Positions 7,215 to 15,338 are shown, counted from the stretch's first letter. The stretch is 21,066 nucleotides of DNA from Bacillota bacterium (GCA_023397245.1 JAEWUH010000113.1:1-21066); one strand, 5' to 3'. Notes: a model not told the origin generated them from the letters alone. A program made the numbers and translations.

Positions 7215-9668
7215 TTAAACGATCAGCAAGTCCATATCGCCGCGCTGCATCTGCACTCCGAGCTCCATGCTGTAAAATTCTTTTCGCAGTACGGCAACGC
7301 CGACATCCGTTATAACGTCAATCGCGTTTAAATCTTCCAGTTTCTTTCTTTCATACGGGAGCAGATGAACCGAGTAATGCTGCGCCTGCCTGAGAAGCTT
7401 GGGCAGTTCGGCGATATTGGGTTCGGAGCAGAGCTGTTGAATCAATTCTTCCCCGGCCCCGTAAGGAACAATCACGTCCGTACCGCTGCTCTCGATTGCC
7501 TGAAAAATCCCGCCCGCCGTCGCAAACGCCTGATGCATCGGGTGCGGCGGAAGATCAGTGCCGTACTCCGCACAGTACTTTCTTGCCAGCGTATTGACCG
7601 ACAAAAGGTCAAACAGGCTGGTGGGTGCAAACAGCTTTGGATCATCCTTTTCGTTCACAGGGTAATCAAGCTGCGTTTTCTGCAGGTTAAAATAATAATG
7701 ATAGTAACGCCTGACCGCTTCCGGCGACAGAAGCTCGCCGCCAAACTGCGCGGAATTGCCTCGATAATCCTGCAAAACCTGTTCCGCGGCTTCCTGCGCC
7801 CGCTGAATATCCGGCAAATGGGTAAGCTTTTCTTCCGCGCTGCGTACAAGAAACACCTCGCGGCAGGCTGCTTCTCCGTGGCGGTTGCAGCGCCCGGCCG
7901 CCTGCGCGGCGCTGTCGAGCCCCGCAAAAGAACGCACAACGCACTGGAACGACAGGTCCACGCCGGCTTCAATCAGCTGCGTGCTGACGCAGATCATCCG
8001 GTTTTCACCGGGTGTTTTGTCTGCAAGCAAATTCCTTATTTTTTCAATCAAATCCGTTCGATGACGCGGACACTGGCCGGTACTCAGGCAGAAAACCGGA
8101 ATACGCTCTTTCGGCGGCAGCCGTTCCATATGCTCTTTCAGCGAACAGAACACTGCTCTCGCGGCCGATTTTGTATTGAAGATCATCAGAAGATTATCGC
8201 AGACCGCCAGCCGTTCCAGCGCGAAATCCGTCAGCTGTTCCGCGGAGAGCGGCCCGTCAGCGGTTCTGTCGACGGTGTGCGTTCGGCGGAACGCGGCGAA
8301 GGTTTCCTCAAGATTTGCCGTCATCTGCGCGGGTTCGCCCGGCAGAAGCGGAACCGGGATTTCTTCCGACTCCGGCTGCGTGGCGGTGCACAGCACAATG
8401 GAGCAGCTGCAGGCGTAAGCGAGAAAATTCAGCGCGGCGTTGAGCATGTCGGTGCATTTGACCGGAAATGCCTGATATTCGTCAAGTATAATGACGGAGT
8501 TTGCAAGACTGTGCATCCTGCGCGCACAGGCCGGGCGTCCGTCAAAAAGCGTATTTAAAAACTGCACCGCCGTAGTAAGGATGATCGGCGCGTCCCATCG
8601 CTGCGTCAGCAGACGGTACCGCGCTGCCGCATCGGTCCGTTCATCGTCGATCACCACGTCGCCGTGATGCTCCAGAAGGACAGCGTCGCCGTCAAGTGCA
8701 AGCGCTTTTCGGATTTCTTCGGCGTTCTGATCCAAAATACTCTTATATGGGGCAATATAAAAAATGCGCTCTTTGCCGTTCTGCTTCGCGCAGTTCAGAG
8801 CATAGCGCAGCGAAGCCATTGTTTTGCCGGAACCGGTTGGAACGGACAGACGGAAAACCCCTGTGCCGCAGCGGCTGAATTCATAGCATTGCTCCGAAAT
8901 TTCATGCCGCTTCCGGTTGATTGGCGTATCGGCCGGAAACGCCTGCAGGTGCTTTTCCAGGTTTGCGGCCAGTCGGCTCCAAAGCTCCGGCAGATTCGGC
9001 TCCGGTTCTGGTTCCCGCCCTGCCTCGAACAGAAACGTATCGTACCGGTCGGCATCCAGCAGACAGCTGAGCAGATACCTTTGGCTAAGACCAAGCAGAA
9101 AACAGAACGTCTTTTTTCGCGCCGCAGGCGGAAGGCCCTCACAGATACCGCTGCTTGTTTTACAGATACGGTCCATATCCTGCTGCGCTTCCTCAAACAG
9201 GCTGTCCAACTCTTCCTGAGACATATCCCGAAAGAAGCCTTCTATGGCCTCTTCATAGCAGGCTCCCTTTTCCGGCCAGGCGCGGCGGTGAAGATGATCT
9301 TCCGCGTCAACGCCGGTTACATCCGGCAGTCCGCCGTGGTGGGCACAGATCGCAGCGGAAATCAATTCGGCCGTTAACGCTTTTCTTGTGCCGCCGCTTC
9401 CCCACGTCTGCCAGCTATACCTGGCTCCGCAGAAGGAATGGGGGATTTTGCCGTGCATGGATTCATTACCCGATTTCAAATAGATCTGAAATGCATGGGT
9501 TGCCTTGCCGCTGTCATGCAGAAGGCCGACAAGCTTACCGAGGCTTTCCAGACCGATTTTCCCGCAGAATTTTGCACAGAGTTCCGCCACATTTTCACTG
9601 TGCGAAACCAGCATTTGTTCGCGGCAGGTCTTCTGATTCATATGCGCCAATAAAGCAGAGGAAGCCAT
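7215..9668 (-). CDS. cas3: CRISPR-associated nuclease-helicase Cas3 (HD domain N-terminal)
   Basis: This 817-residue Cas3 combines an HD nuclease with a superfamily 2 helicase and degrades DNA marked by Cascade. HD-domain residues visible are H23, H51-D52 (LLHDSGK), H77 and H110-H111 (CAHHGGLPD), and the LLDADRYDT element near 204-212 is also typical. Helicase motifs are Walker A TGSGKT (278-283), DEYQ box (396-399), TAT (428-430), STQLIEAGVDLSF (562-574) and QAAGRCNRHGE (589-599). All look intact. The ATG at 9668, 7 nt after AGGAG, is preferred to the in-frame TTG at 9728. It is the first gene of the cas operon and lies 53 bp after the upstream membrane gene with no terminator in between. 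Confidence 0.98.
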   Translation of the reverse strand: MASSALLAHMNQKTCREQMLVSHSENVAELCAKFCGKIGLESLGKLVGLLHDSGKATHAFQIYLKSGNESMHGKIPHSFCGARYSWQTWGSGGTRKALTAELISAAICAHHGGLPDVTGVDAEDHLHRRAWPEKGACYEEAIEGFFRDMSQEELDSLFEEAQQDMDRICKTSSGICEGLPPAARKKTFCFLLGLSQRYLLSCLLDADRYDTFLFEAGREPEPEPNLPELWSRLAANLEKHLQAFPADTPINRKRHEISEQCYEFSRCGTGVFRLSVPTGSGKTMASLRYALNCAKQNGKERIFYIAPYKSILDQNAEEIRKALALDGDAVLLEHHGDVVIDDERTDAAARYRLLTQRWDAPIILTTAVQFLNTLFDGRPACARRMHSLANSVIILDEYQAFPVKCTDMLNAALNFLAYACSCSIVLCTATQPESEEIPVPLLPGEPAQMTANLEETFAAFRRTHTVDRTADGPLSAEQLTDFALERLAVCDNLLMIFNTKSAARAVFCSLKEHMERLPPKERIPVFCLSTGQCPRHRTDLIEKIRNLLADKTPGENRMICVSTQLIEAGVDLSFQCVVRSFAGLDSAAQAAGRCNRHGEAACREVFLVRSAEEKLTHLPDIQRAQEAAEQVLQDYRGNSAQFGGELLSPEAVRRYYHYYFNLQKTQLDYPVNEKDDPKLFAPTSLFDLLSVNTLARKYCAEYGTDLPPHPMHQAFATAGGIFQAIESSGTDVIVPYGAGEELIQQLCSEPNIAELPKLLRQAQHYSVHLLPYERKKLEDLNAIDVITDVGVAVLRKEFYSMELGVQMQRGDMDLLIV

Positions 9669-9721
9669 ATATTCTCCTTTCTTCTTAAAAAACAGGCTTT
9701 TCCAAACATTGATAACCGGAA

Positions 9722-10411
9722 CTACCAAATAAATGGAATTAAGTGATATCTTACCTTTTTACAATACGCATCATAACCCGATAAATTTTTCAATAAAAAT
9801 TTTTCTTCATTTAGAAGCCGCACAATAATGGAAATAACTAAAGCAGCGACACACAGTAAAGACCAATAAGACCCTAACGCCACAGACGAAAACAGCAGCA
9901 TCAGGATTGCCCCAAAATACATGGGATGGCGAATTAGTCCATACATTCCGGTCGAAATTACTTTTTGATCTTTATCAACTTCAATGATAGCGGAGGTATA
10001 GCTGTTCTCTTTGAACACAAGAAACACGATAAAAAAGCCTAGAAGAACAAAAGCGTTTGCCAAAATACTGATAAATTCAGGAATTCTTGACCAGTGAAAA
10101 CGATAATCAAGCCCCGCAACAACATAGATCAGGCAAAAAAACACGCCTGCGATCGCTTGTATTGCTTTTTGACTCTTTTCCTTTTCCGCAGCTGCACCTG
10201 CATTGACCCGTCTCTCCAAGAGCTTCGGATCATTTTTAAATAAATAGATCGTAATCAATATCGTCGAAACAGCAAATGCAAGCAAGTAAAGCCATGCCTG
10301 CAAGTAATGAACCGTCCCGGCGGGGATAAAAAGCAGAGCTCCCATAATAATTAGAAGCATTAAAAATCCGGATATCGTTTTTGAGGTTAAATGATCCATA
10401 GTGTCTTTCAT
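9722..10411 (-). CDS. Isoprenylcysteine/phospholipid methyltransferase-like membrane protein
   Basis: This is a 229-residue integral membrane protein with about five hydrophobic segments (roughly residues 12-32, 38-58, 86-104, 117-137 and 168-195). The C-terminal half carries the SAM-binding signature of the ICMT/PEMT superfamily: GLIRHPMYFGAI (about 156-167), then NEEKFL and a YDAYCKKVRYHLIPFIW tail. Bacterial members of this superfamily mostly have unknown substrates, so I do not assign one. A GTG at 10414 directly precedes the ATG at 10411 and either could start translation; the ribosome site is weak. Its stop lies 53 bp before cas3 in the same direction with no terminator, so it could share transcripts with cas3. 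Link to CRISPR function is not indicated. Confidence 0.85.
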   Translation of the reverse strand: MKDTMDHLTSKTISGFLMLLIIMGALLFIPAGTVHYLQAWLYLLAFAVSTILITIYLFKNDPKLLERRVNAGAAAEKEKSQKAIQAIAGVFFCLIYVVAGLDYRFHWSRIPEFISILANAFVLLGFFIVFLVFKENSYTSAIIEVDKDQKVISTGMYGLIRHPMYFGAILMLLFSSVALGSYWSLLCVAALVISIIVRLLNEEKFLLKNLSGYDAYCKKVRYHLIPFIW

Positions 10412-10524
10412 CACAGCTTTCTTTAAGATATATCCTTCATAGTATTGTATGATTATTTTTCAAATGCCTGGCAGCCTCTGTAATACAAATTTATTTTTCC
10501 CGGTTTATTCCTCTATACAAATTA

Positions 10525-10552
10525 ATAATATCACTAATTTTGTCAAACTCAA
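10525..10552 (-). promoter_or_regulatory. Candidate sigma-A promoter for the methyltransferase-like gene
   Basis: On the minus strand TTGAGT (10552-10547) is followed after 16 bp by TATTAT (10530-10525). A TTGACA overlaps the spacer but has no well-spaced -10. The start of transcription would lie about 107 nt upstream of the ATG at 10411. The match is reasonable but the region is AT-rich, so chance matches are likely. Confidence 0.4.
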
Positions 10553-10622
10553 TACAGAAATTTCCACATATGCAAAATCGCCTACAGCAATTTGCTGAAA
10601 GGGGACCGGGCTGCCGCGGCAT

Positions 10623-10654
10623 AAAAAAGGCGCCCCGTTTCCAGAGCGCCTTTT
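10623..10654 (-). terminator. Rho-independent terminator after the CmpB-like gene
   Basis: aaaaggcgc (10625-10633) and gcgcctttt (10646-10654) form a 9-bp stem around a 12-nt loop. Read on the minus strand, the hairpin follows the stop at 10666 and runs into a T tract (CCTTTTTTAT). The A/T flanks are symmetric, so it may also stop transcription on the plus strand. Confidence 0.9.
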
Positions 10655-10665
10655 CACCGATCTAG

Positions 10666-11466
10666 CTATTTTTTATTCTGTCTATCCGGTATTTTCATAT
10701 GCGGATACACAAAGTTCAGATAATTGTCATCGAGGTGCTGATCCAAAAATACCTCGAAAGAATTTTTAGGAGGGTCGTTATCATATCGCTCGACCTTTCT
10801 CGTTACAGCCGCTGCAGAAAGCATGATGTCAAAAACAATAATGATTAGAACAATATATGTAATAGGCTTCCCGTACTTTTTTGGAATTCGTTCTATCGTT
10901 TTAGAAATCTTCGGGTACCAATCCTTTATCCAAAGAATACCGAGAATCCCCCACATAAACGAATAGGTAAGATTGGTACGTCCGCCAAAATTATATTGCG
11001 TATTACTATAATCCCATGATACGGTTCCAAACGCAGCTTCTTGAATTAAGCTGCTAAGATATTCAACAGATCCCCCAATGACGGCGCTGCATAAAAATAT
11101 CCACAAATCCCGTAATCTATATAATTTGCGCAAACCCAGAGTTAAAGCAATGGCGCCAAAACCATAGACCGGAATGAACATGCCGAATACAAGACCTGTA
11201 CGTATCTCAAAATGCCCTGTAACCAAAAAACAAAAAACCGTTTCCAGAACAAATCCGTAGATACTGCTGATGACAAACAGCCAAAACAGTTTATATGCGC
11301 AGATTCCGTATGCAAAGGGTTTTAAGGCTGCATCCGATATTTGATTCTCATAGGCAGCAATGATATCCTTTTCTTTTTCTTCTTTCCGCAGTCTTCTAAA
11401 CTCCGACATTTTAGAGGCTTTTAATTGATTTTGTACACCGTTGAATTTTTCCCTCAGGCTTTGCAT
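10666..11466 (-). CDS. CmpB-family putative ABC-transporter membrane protein
   Basis: The protein has 266 residues: a charged cytoplasmic N-terminus of about 60 residues, then five probable membrane segments. The middle carries the family signature around GGSVEYLSSLIQEAAFG followed by SWDYS and NFGGRTNLTYSFMWG, matching the PF06541 putative ABC-transporter type IV (CmpB) family common in Firmicutes. The name is historical and transport has not been shown for most members. No ATPase gene is adjacent. The ATG at 11466 is preferred to the in-frame upstream codon at 11526 because GGGGAGGGAG lies just upstream. It is a single-gene unit with a candidate promoter upstream and a strong terminator 12 bp downstream. 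Confidence 0.85.
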   Translation of the reverse strand: MQSLREKFNGVQNQLKASKMSEFRRLRKEEKEKDIIAAYENQISDAALKPFAYGICAYKLFWLFVISSIYGFVLETVFCFLVTGHFEIRTGLVFGMFIPVYGFGAIALTLGLRKLYRLRDLWIFLCSAVIGGSVEYLSSLIQEAAFGTVSWDYSNTQYNFGGRTNLTYSFMWGILGILWIKDWYPKISKTIERIPKKYGKPITYIVLIIIVFDIMLSAAAVTRKVERYDNDPPKNSFEVFLDQHLDDNYLNFVYPHMKIPDRQNKK

Positions 11467-11490
11467 AAACTCCCTCCCCTTTCTTAGAAG

Positions 11491-11520
11491 ATATAAAAGA
11501 AAGTTTATCATACAAGCCAA
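11491..11520 (-). promoter_or_regulatory. Candidate sigma-A promoter for the CmpB-like gene
   Basis: On the minus strand TTGGCT (11520-11515) and TTATAT (11496-11491) are separated by 18 bp, about 25 bp before the start codon at 11466. Both boxes are partial matches to the consensus. Confidence 0.35.
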
Positions 11521-11528
11521 GAACATAC

Positions 11529-11720
11529 AAGTATTCCATTATAACGTTTGGATTCCAATTCTTCGATGCAGATGTGGAACCCGGATTTTACCCCTATTCC
11601 GAATTCCATGATTGATATTACCCCGGCGCATTTGTTCAGAATGCAGTCCTCAGCGTACTAGCGGCTGCAGATGAAGCTTTTTTCCACGCTCCATTCTATG
11701 TTTTAAAAGTAAAAAAATGA
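11529..11720 (+). pseudogene. Coding-like remnant with an in-frame stop, unidentified
   Basis: The 317-bp gap between the CmpB-like gene and ligD holds no intact gene, but one plus-strand frame reads like real protein. Before an in-frame TGA at 11613-11615 it gives GFQFFDADVEPGFYPYSEFH. After it come 34 residues, YYPGAFVQNAVLSVLAAADE then AFFHAPFYVLKVKK, to a TGA at 11718-11720. No start codon with a ribosome site precedes it. It may be the 3' end of a gene lost by deletion and point mutation. I do not recognise the family, and a chance open frame cannot be excluded. Confidence 0.35.
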
Positions 11721-11731
11721 CACGCCTATTG

Positions 11732-11798
11732 CAGGTGCTTAAAAATAAAAAACGAAATAACAGATTGTAATGCATTCATTTGTTTATTTCAGCACCTG
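11732..11798. repeat. Long-range inverted repeat spanning the end of ligD
   Basis: caggtgct (11732-11739) and agcacctg (11791-11798) are perfect 8-bp arms 51 bp apart. The right arm overlaps the last codons of ligD. An inner aaataaa/tttattt pairing can lengthen the stem. No T run follows on the minus strand, so it is not a standard terminator. It may stabilise the mRNA end. Confidence 0.5.
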
Positions 11799-14228
11799 AT
11801 TATTTTGGAAAAAGCCTTTCCATGGGTCATTGCCGCCAATCCTCAGGAGTGCATCTGCCATACCGATCCCGTCGGGGGCGACCGTTTCAAGTTCATCCCA
11901 AGAGATAGGCATGGACACTCTGGCTCCTTTTCGCGCCCGTATGGAATAGGGTGAAATACTTGTGGCACCCCTGCCGTTTCGAATCCAATCGATAAAGATT
12001 TTGTTTTTCCGTTTTTCCTTCCGGATATTGCTTGTATAACGGTCAGGCCACTTCTGTTCCATCACTTCGGCAACGCGTTTTGCAAAATCGTGAAACACGT
12101 CCCACGAAGCAGCAGGCTTAAAAGGGACAACCACATGGTACCCTTTGCCGCCGCTGGTTTTAAGATACGAGTTGATCGATAGCTCGGTAAGAATGCTTTT
12201 GAGGTCTGTCACACCCCGGCGTATCGTGTCGAGGTCCATTCCTTCGTCCGGGTCCAGATCGAATACCATTACGTCAGGCTTTTCAAGATTATCTACACGG
12301 CATCCCCAGGTATGGAACTCCAGCGTGCCCATCTGTGCTTCGGATATCAGACCGGATGCGTTCTCTATATAGAAGTATTTTTCCGTTTCTCCGTCATTGG
12401 CAGGAACCGGTATTGCGACAACTCCCTTGCTGTCCGTGCCCGGATGCTTTTTAAAGAAGCAGGTCTGCGCTATTCCCTTTGGACAGCGTACAATGCTTAA
12501 AATCCGATGTGATACATAGGGCAGCATGTACGCCGCCACGTTTTGATAATACCGGATCACATCCGCCTTGGTTATTTCAGGGTCGCTAAACATGATCTTG
12601 TCCGGGTGGGTAATCTTAACCCCTTCTATGATAAGATTATTGCCGACTGCTTCCATAGACTTCTCCATATTTTTTGCGAATGTTTGAGGCTGTGTTTCCT
12701 CATCCGCTTTCTCCTTTCTGATATCCTTTGGATTTTTATCGGTTCGCAGGCCCTTGAAGCTTGCCTGCCGCAGCAGATTTTCTTCCGTCCATTGTGCGAA
12801 CCGGATTTCCGCAACCAATTGAGGTTCGAGCCATGTAATTGTTTCGTGCGTTCTCGCCTGCGGTGCTTGGCTGAAAGGAGCCGATTCTCTTTCTATACTT
12901 TTAAATTTATTCTCAAGCTCCGCCGCGTGGCGGACGCTCAGACCTGTTCCAGCCCTTCCGGCATAGACCAGTTTTTTCCCTTCATAAACGCCAAGGAGAA
13001 GCGAGCTCACTCCGCTTGTTTTTTTATCGGACAGGGTATATCCCCCGATGACGAATTCCTGCCGTTGATCACATTTCAGTTTAATCCAATCGCCGTTTCT
13101 TGTCCCGCTGTATACGGAATCAACTTTTTTCCCGACAATTCCTTCCAGATTAGCCTGACAGGCCGCGGTAAAACTTGCTTTTCCATTTCCTTTGACATGC
13201 TGGCTGTAATGGAGACTTTTCGGCGAATTCTTCATAAGGGTTTCAAGTGTTTCTTTTCTGTCAATCAGGGAATGCTCTCTTAAATCTGTTCCATCCAGCG
13301 CCAGAAGATCAAAGATGATATAGGTGAGGGTTTTGCCCTTCGGATTTTTCATATAGTTTTGCAGAGCCTGAAAATCCGTCCTGCCTTTCGCGTCTGTGAC
13401 CGTCATTTCACCGTCCAGAACCATCGCTCTTCCGGCGGCCCAATCAATAAGGGAATCGGCGACATTCTGAAACCGATCCGTGTAATCATTGCTGTTTCTG
13501 GTCATAAGTCGAACGCTGTTGCCTTCCAGAAACGTCAGAATCCGGTAACCGTCATACTTCACCTCGTAGAGCCAATCCTCGCCCTCGGGGACTGTGGCTA
13601 CAAGCTTGGCAAGCTGCACGTCTGCCCTTTCAAAGGGATTATGCGTAACCTTTTCATCCTCGCCCGTTTCGATTTCCTTCATCGTACGCCCGGTTCGTAT
13701 ACTGGTGGTAAACGCGGCGATGCCGTCGACGGCTTTGGCATAATCGTCCTTTTCCTTCAGCAAAAGCCAGTTATCCTTGGAATCATCCGCCTTTGCTTTC
13801 ATTCGCACTAATGCCCATTTTCCCTTAAGCCGTCTTCCTTTCAGGACAAACTTAAGTGAACCCGCGCGAAGTCCTTCGTCCACATTTTCCGCCTGCGGTT
13901 CCCAAAGCCCCTCATCCCAGAGCATGACGGCTCCGCCGCCGTATTCGCCCTTGGGAATCAGCCCCTCAAAATTTCTGTACTCCAGAGGATGATTCTCCAC
14001 TTGTACGGCGAGCCTTTTATCACGGGGATTATAGGAAGGTCCCTTGGGCACTGCCCAGCTTAAAAGCGTGCCGTCCCATTCCAGGCGGAAATCAAAATGA
14101 TCTCTGCGGGCGATGTGGTGCTGAACAACAAACTTGAGGCGCTCTTGGGGCTTTTCCGATGTCCCCTCAGGCTCCCCGGTTATATTAAAATTTCTTTTTC
14201 GGTTGTATTCTTCCAGATTTGTAGCCAT
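11784..14228 (-). CDS. ligD: Multifunctional end-joining DNA ligase LigD (phosphoesterase-ligase-polymerase)
   Basis: The 814-residue protein carries all three LigD modules in the Pseudomonas-type order. The 3'-phosphoesterase module (about 1-180) has H38, H44, D46, R48 and H80 at spacings matching the catalytic residues of Pseudomonas LigD, plus GEYGGG at 94-99. The ATP-dependent ligase (about 205-500) has the adenylated lysine K224 in EVKYDGYR, then EGIVGKK (362-368) and WIKLK (381-385). The archaeo-eukaryotic primase-type polymerase (about 530-814) has D657/D659 in FDLDPDEG, TSGGKGYHVVVP (691-702) and D747. With Ku it repairs double-strand breaks by end joining. The ATG at 14228 follows AAGGTGA. 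It is divergent from ku with 168 bp between them. Confidence 0.97.
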   Translation of the reverse strand: MATNLEEYNRKRNFNITGEPEGTSEKPQERLKFVVQHHIARRDHFDFRLEWDGTLLSWAVPKGPSYNPRDKRLAVQVENHPLEYRNFEGLIPKGEYGGGAVMLWDEGLWEPQAENVDEGLRAGSLKFVLKGRRLKGKWALVRMKAKADDSKDNWLLLKEKDDYAKAVDGIAAFTTSIRTGRTMKEIETGEDEKVTHNPFERADVQLAKLVATVPEGEDWLYEVKYDGYRILTFLEGNSVRLMTRNSNDYTDRFQNVADSLIDWAAGRAMVLDGEMTVTDAKGRTDFQALQNYMKNPKGKTLTYIIFDLLALDGTDLREHSLIDRKETLETLMKNSPKSLHYSQHVKGNGKASFTAACQANLEGIVGKKVDSVYSGTRNGDWIKLKCDQRQEFVIGGYTLSDKKTSGVSSLLLGVYEGKKLVYAGRAGTGLSVRHAAELENKFKSIERESAPFSQAPQARTHETITWLEPQLVAEIRFAQWTEENLLRQASFKGLRTDKNPKDIRKEKADEETQPQTFAKNMEKSMEAVGNNLIIEGVKITHPDKIMFSDPEITKADVIRYYQNVAAYMLPYVSHRILSIVRCPKGIAQTCFFKKHPGTDSKGVVAIPVPANDGETEKYFYIENASGLISEAQMGTLEFHTWGCRVDNLEKPDVMVFDLDPDEGMDLDTIRRGVTDLKSILTELSINSYLKTSGGKGYHVVVPFKPAASWDVFHDFAKRVAEVMEQKWPDRYTSNIRKEKRKNKIFIDWIRNGRGATSISPYSIRARKGARVSMPISWDELETVAPDGIGMADALLRIGGNDPWKGFFQNNQVLK

Positions 14229-14284
14229 TTTGATTCACCTTTTGAACGGATAGTCCGTGAAACTTTCAAGTATGAAAACTCTGT

Positions 14285-14314
14285 TATTATCCGCTGCTTC
14301 CGTGAGGTTTATTC
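14285..14314 (-). promoter_or_regulatory. Candidate forespore sigma-G promoter for ligD
   Basis: On the minus strand GAATA (14314-14310) and GATAATA (14291-14285) are 18 bp apart. The sigma-G consensus is about GHATR, 17-18 bp, CATNHTA, so the -35 matches fully and the -10 at all but the first base. It lies about 57 bp upstream of the ligD ATG. The Bacillus subtilis ku-ligD genes are known to be under sigma-G, which makes this plausible, but the call is inference. No sigma-A style -35 is correctly spaced from this -10. Confidence 0.4.
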
Positions 14315-14396
14315 TTTTGCCGATGCAGTGCATCCGCTTCCGAATTTTATTTGTATTTATCGGTACTTTGGTTAAACTAAGCACGGAGGTGAGTTT

Positions 14397-15215
14397 ATGC
14401 CGGCAGCACATCATTCCGTTATTTCATTTGGACTCGTGGCGATTCCCGTGTCGATGTATACCGCCACTCAGGATAACGATATACATTTTAATCAACTGCA
14501 CAAGGAGGATCAGAGCCGTGTGCGGTATAAAAAGACTTGTGCTCATTGCGGAAAAGAACTAAAAAGCGAGGACATTGTCAAAGGCTACGAATATGATAAA
14601 GATCATTATGTCGTTGTATCGGATGATGAAATAGAAAAAGTCAAAACCGAAAAGGAAAAATCAATTCAAATCCTGCATTTCGCGCAGTTAAATCAGATTT
14701 CCCCTGTTTACTATGATAAGACCTATCAGGCAGTTCCGGAAAAGGGAGGGGAAAAGGCCTTTGAGCTTCTACGGTCCGCTTTGATGCAGGAGCAGAAAAT
14801 CGCCATCGGCAAGACCGTTCTGGGAACAAAGGACACATTGATGGCGATCATCCCGCGTGAAAACGGGGTGTTAATTTCCACCATGTTTTACCAAGACGAT
14901 ATCAAGGATCTGCAAAAATCGTATGACATCCCGCAGCCCACCGAGCAGGAACTGAAAATGGCTCAGGTGCTGATTAACTCAATGGACACGCCTTTTGACC
15001 CTTCGCAATATAAGGATGAGTATCAGGGGAGGCTTAAAGAGCTTATCGAAACAAAAATTGCCGGGAAGGATGTCGTTGCCGCCAGCGCGGAGGAACAGAC
15101 CGGAAAAGTCATTAATCTTATGGATGCACTGAAAGCCAGCATAGAAAAACAAAATGAGAATAAATCGACGAAAGAGCCGGAAAAAAAGAAGAAAAATAAA
15201 AAGCAGGGCGCATAG
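14397..15215 (+). CDS. ku: Bacterial Ku, end-joining DNA end-binding protein
   Basis: The 272-residue protein matches bacterial Ku in size and landmarks: a start of HHSVISFGLVAIPVSMY, then RYKKTCAHCGKELKSEDIVKGYEY (split over about 43-66), IQILHFAQLNQISPVYYDKTY and LLRSALMQEQKIAIGK. The Ku homodimer forms a ring on DNA ends and recruits LigD, which lies divergently next door. The C-terminal tail after about residue 250 is lysine-rich (EPEKKKKNKKQGA), like tails that bind DNA and aid threading in other bacterial Ku proteins. The ATG at 14397 follows GGAGGTGA with ideal spacing. It is the only confident plus-strand gene in the window. Confidence 0.97.
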   Translation: MPAAHHSVISFGLVAIPVSMYTATQDNDIHFNQLHKEDQSRVRYKKTCAHCGKELKSEDIVKGYEYDKDHYVVVSDDEIEKVKTEKEKSIQILHFAQLNQISPVYYDKTYQAVPEKGGEKAFELLRSALMQEQKIAIGKTVLGTKDTLMAIIPRENGVLISTMFYQDDIKDLQKSYDIPQPTEQELKMAQVLINSMDTPFDPSQYKDEYQGRLKELIETKIAGKDVVAASAEEQTGKVINLMDALKASIEKQNENKSTKEPEKKKKNKKQGA

Positions 15216-15230
15216 TGAGTGGAGATTAGA

Positions 15231-15338
15231 ATGAGATTTCAAAAGTTATTTTTTTCGTTCGGGATGATTGGCGCGGTGGCTTTCCTGCTGGAGGATTTTT
15301 TAGGTATCTCTCTATGGAGGGGTAGCTTGTTTCAATGA
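15231..15338 (+). CDS. Small hydrophobic ORF downstream of ku, unidentified
   Basis: A 35-codon frame begins with ATG at 15231, with a GGAG ribosome site 6 nt upstream and 15 bp after the ku stop. It encodes MRFQKLFFSFGMIGAVAFLL followed by EDFLGISLWRGSLFQ. It has one hydrophobic stretch that could span or lie on the membrane. It may be a real small membrane peptide co-transcribed with ku, or the 5' stub of a deleted membrane-protein gene. I do not recognise it. Confidence 0.35.
   Translation: MRFQKLFFSFGMIGAVAFLLEDFLGISLWRGSLFQ

Noticed and set aside
7365..8558. A 397-codon plus-strand frame opposite cas3
   Set aside because: It mirrors cas3, has no recognisable motif, and arises from the G+C-rich codon pattern of the opposite strand.
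14351..14378. TTGTAT-16 bp-TAAACT as a promoter for ku
   Set aside because: Transcription would start inside the ku ribosome site, leaving no usable leader.
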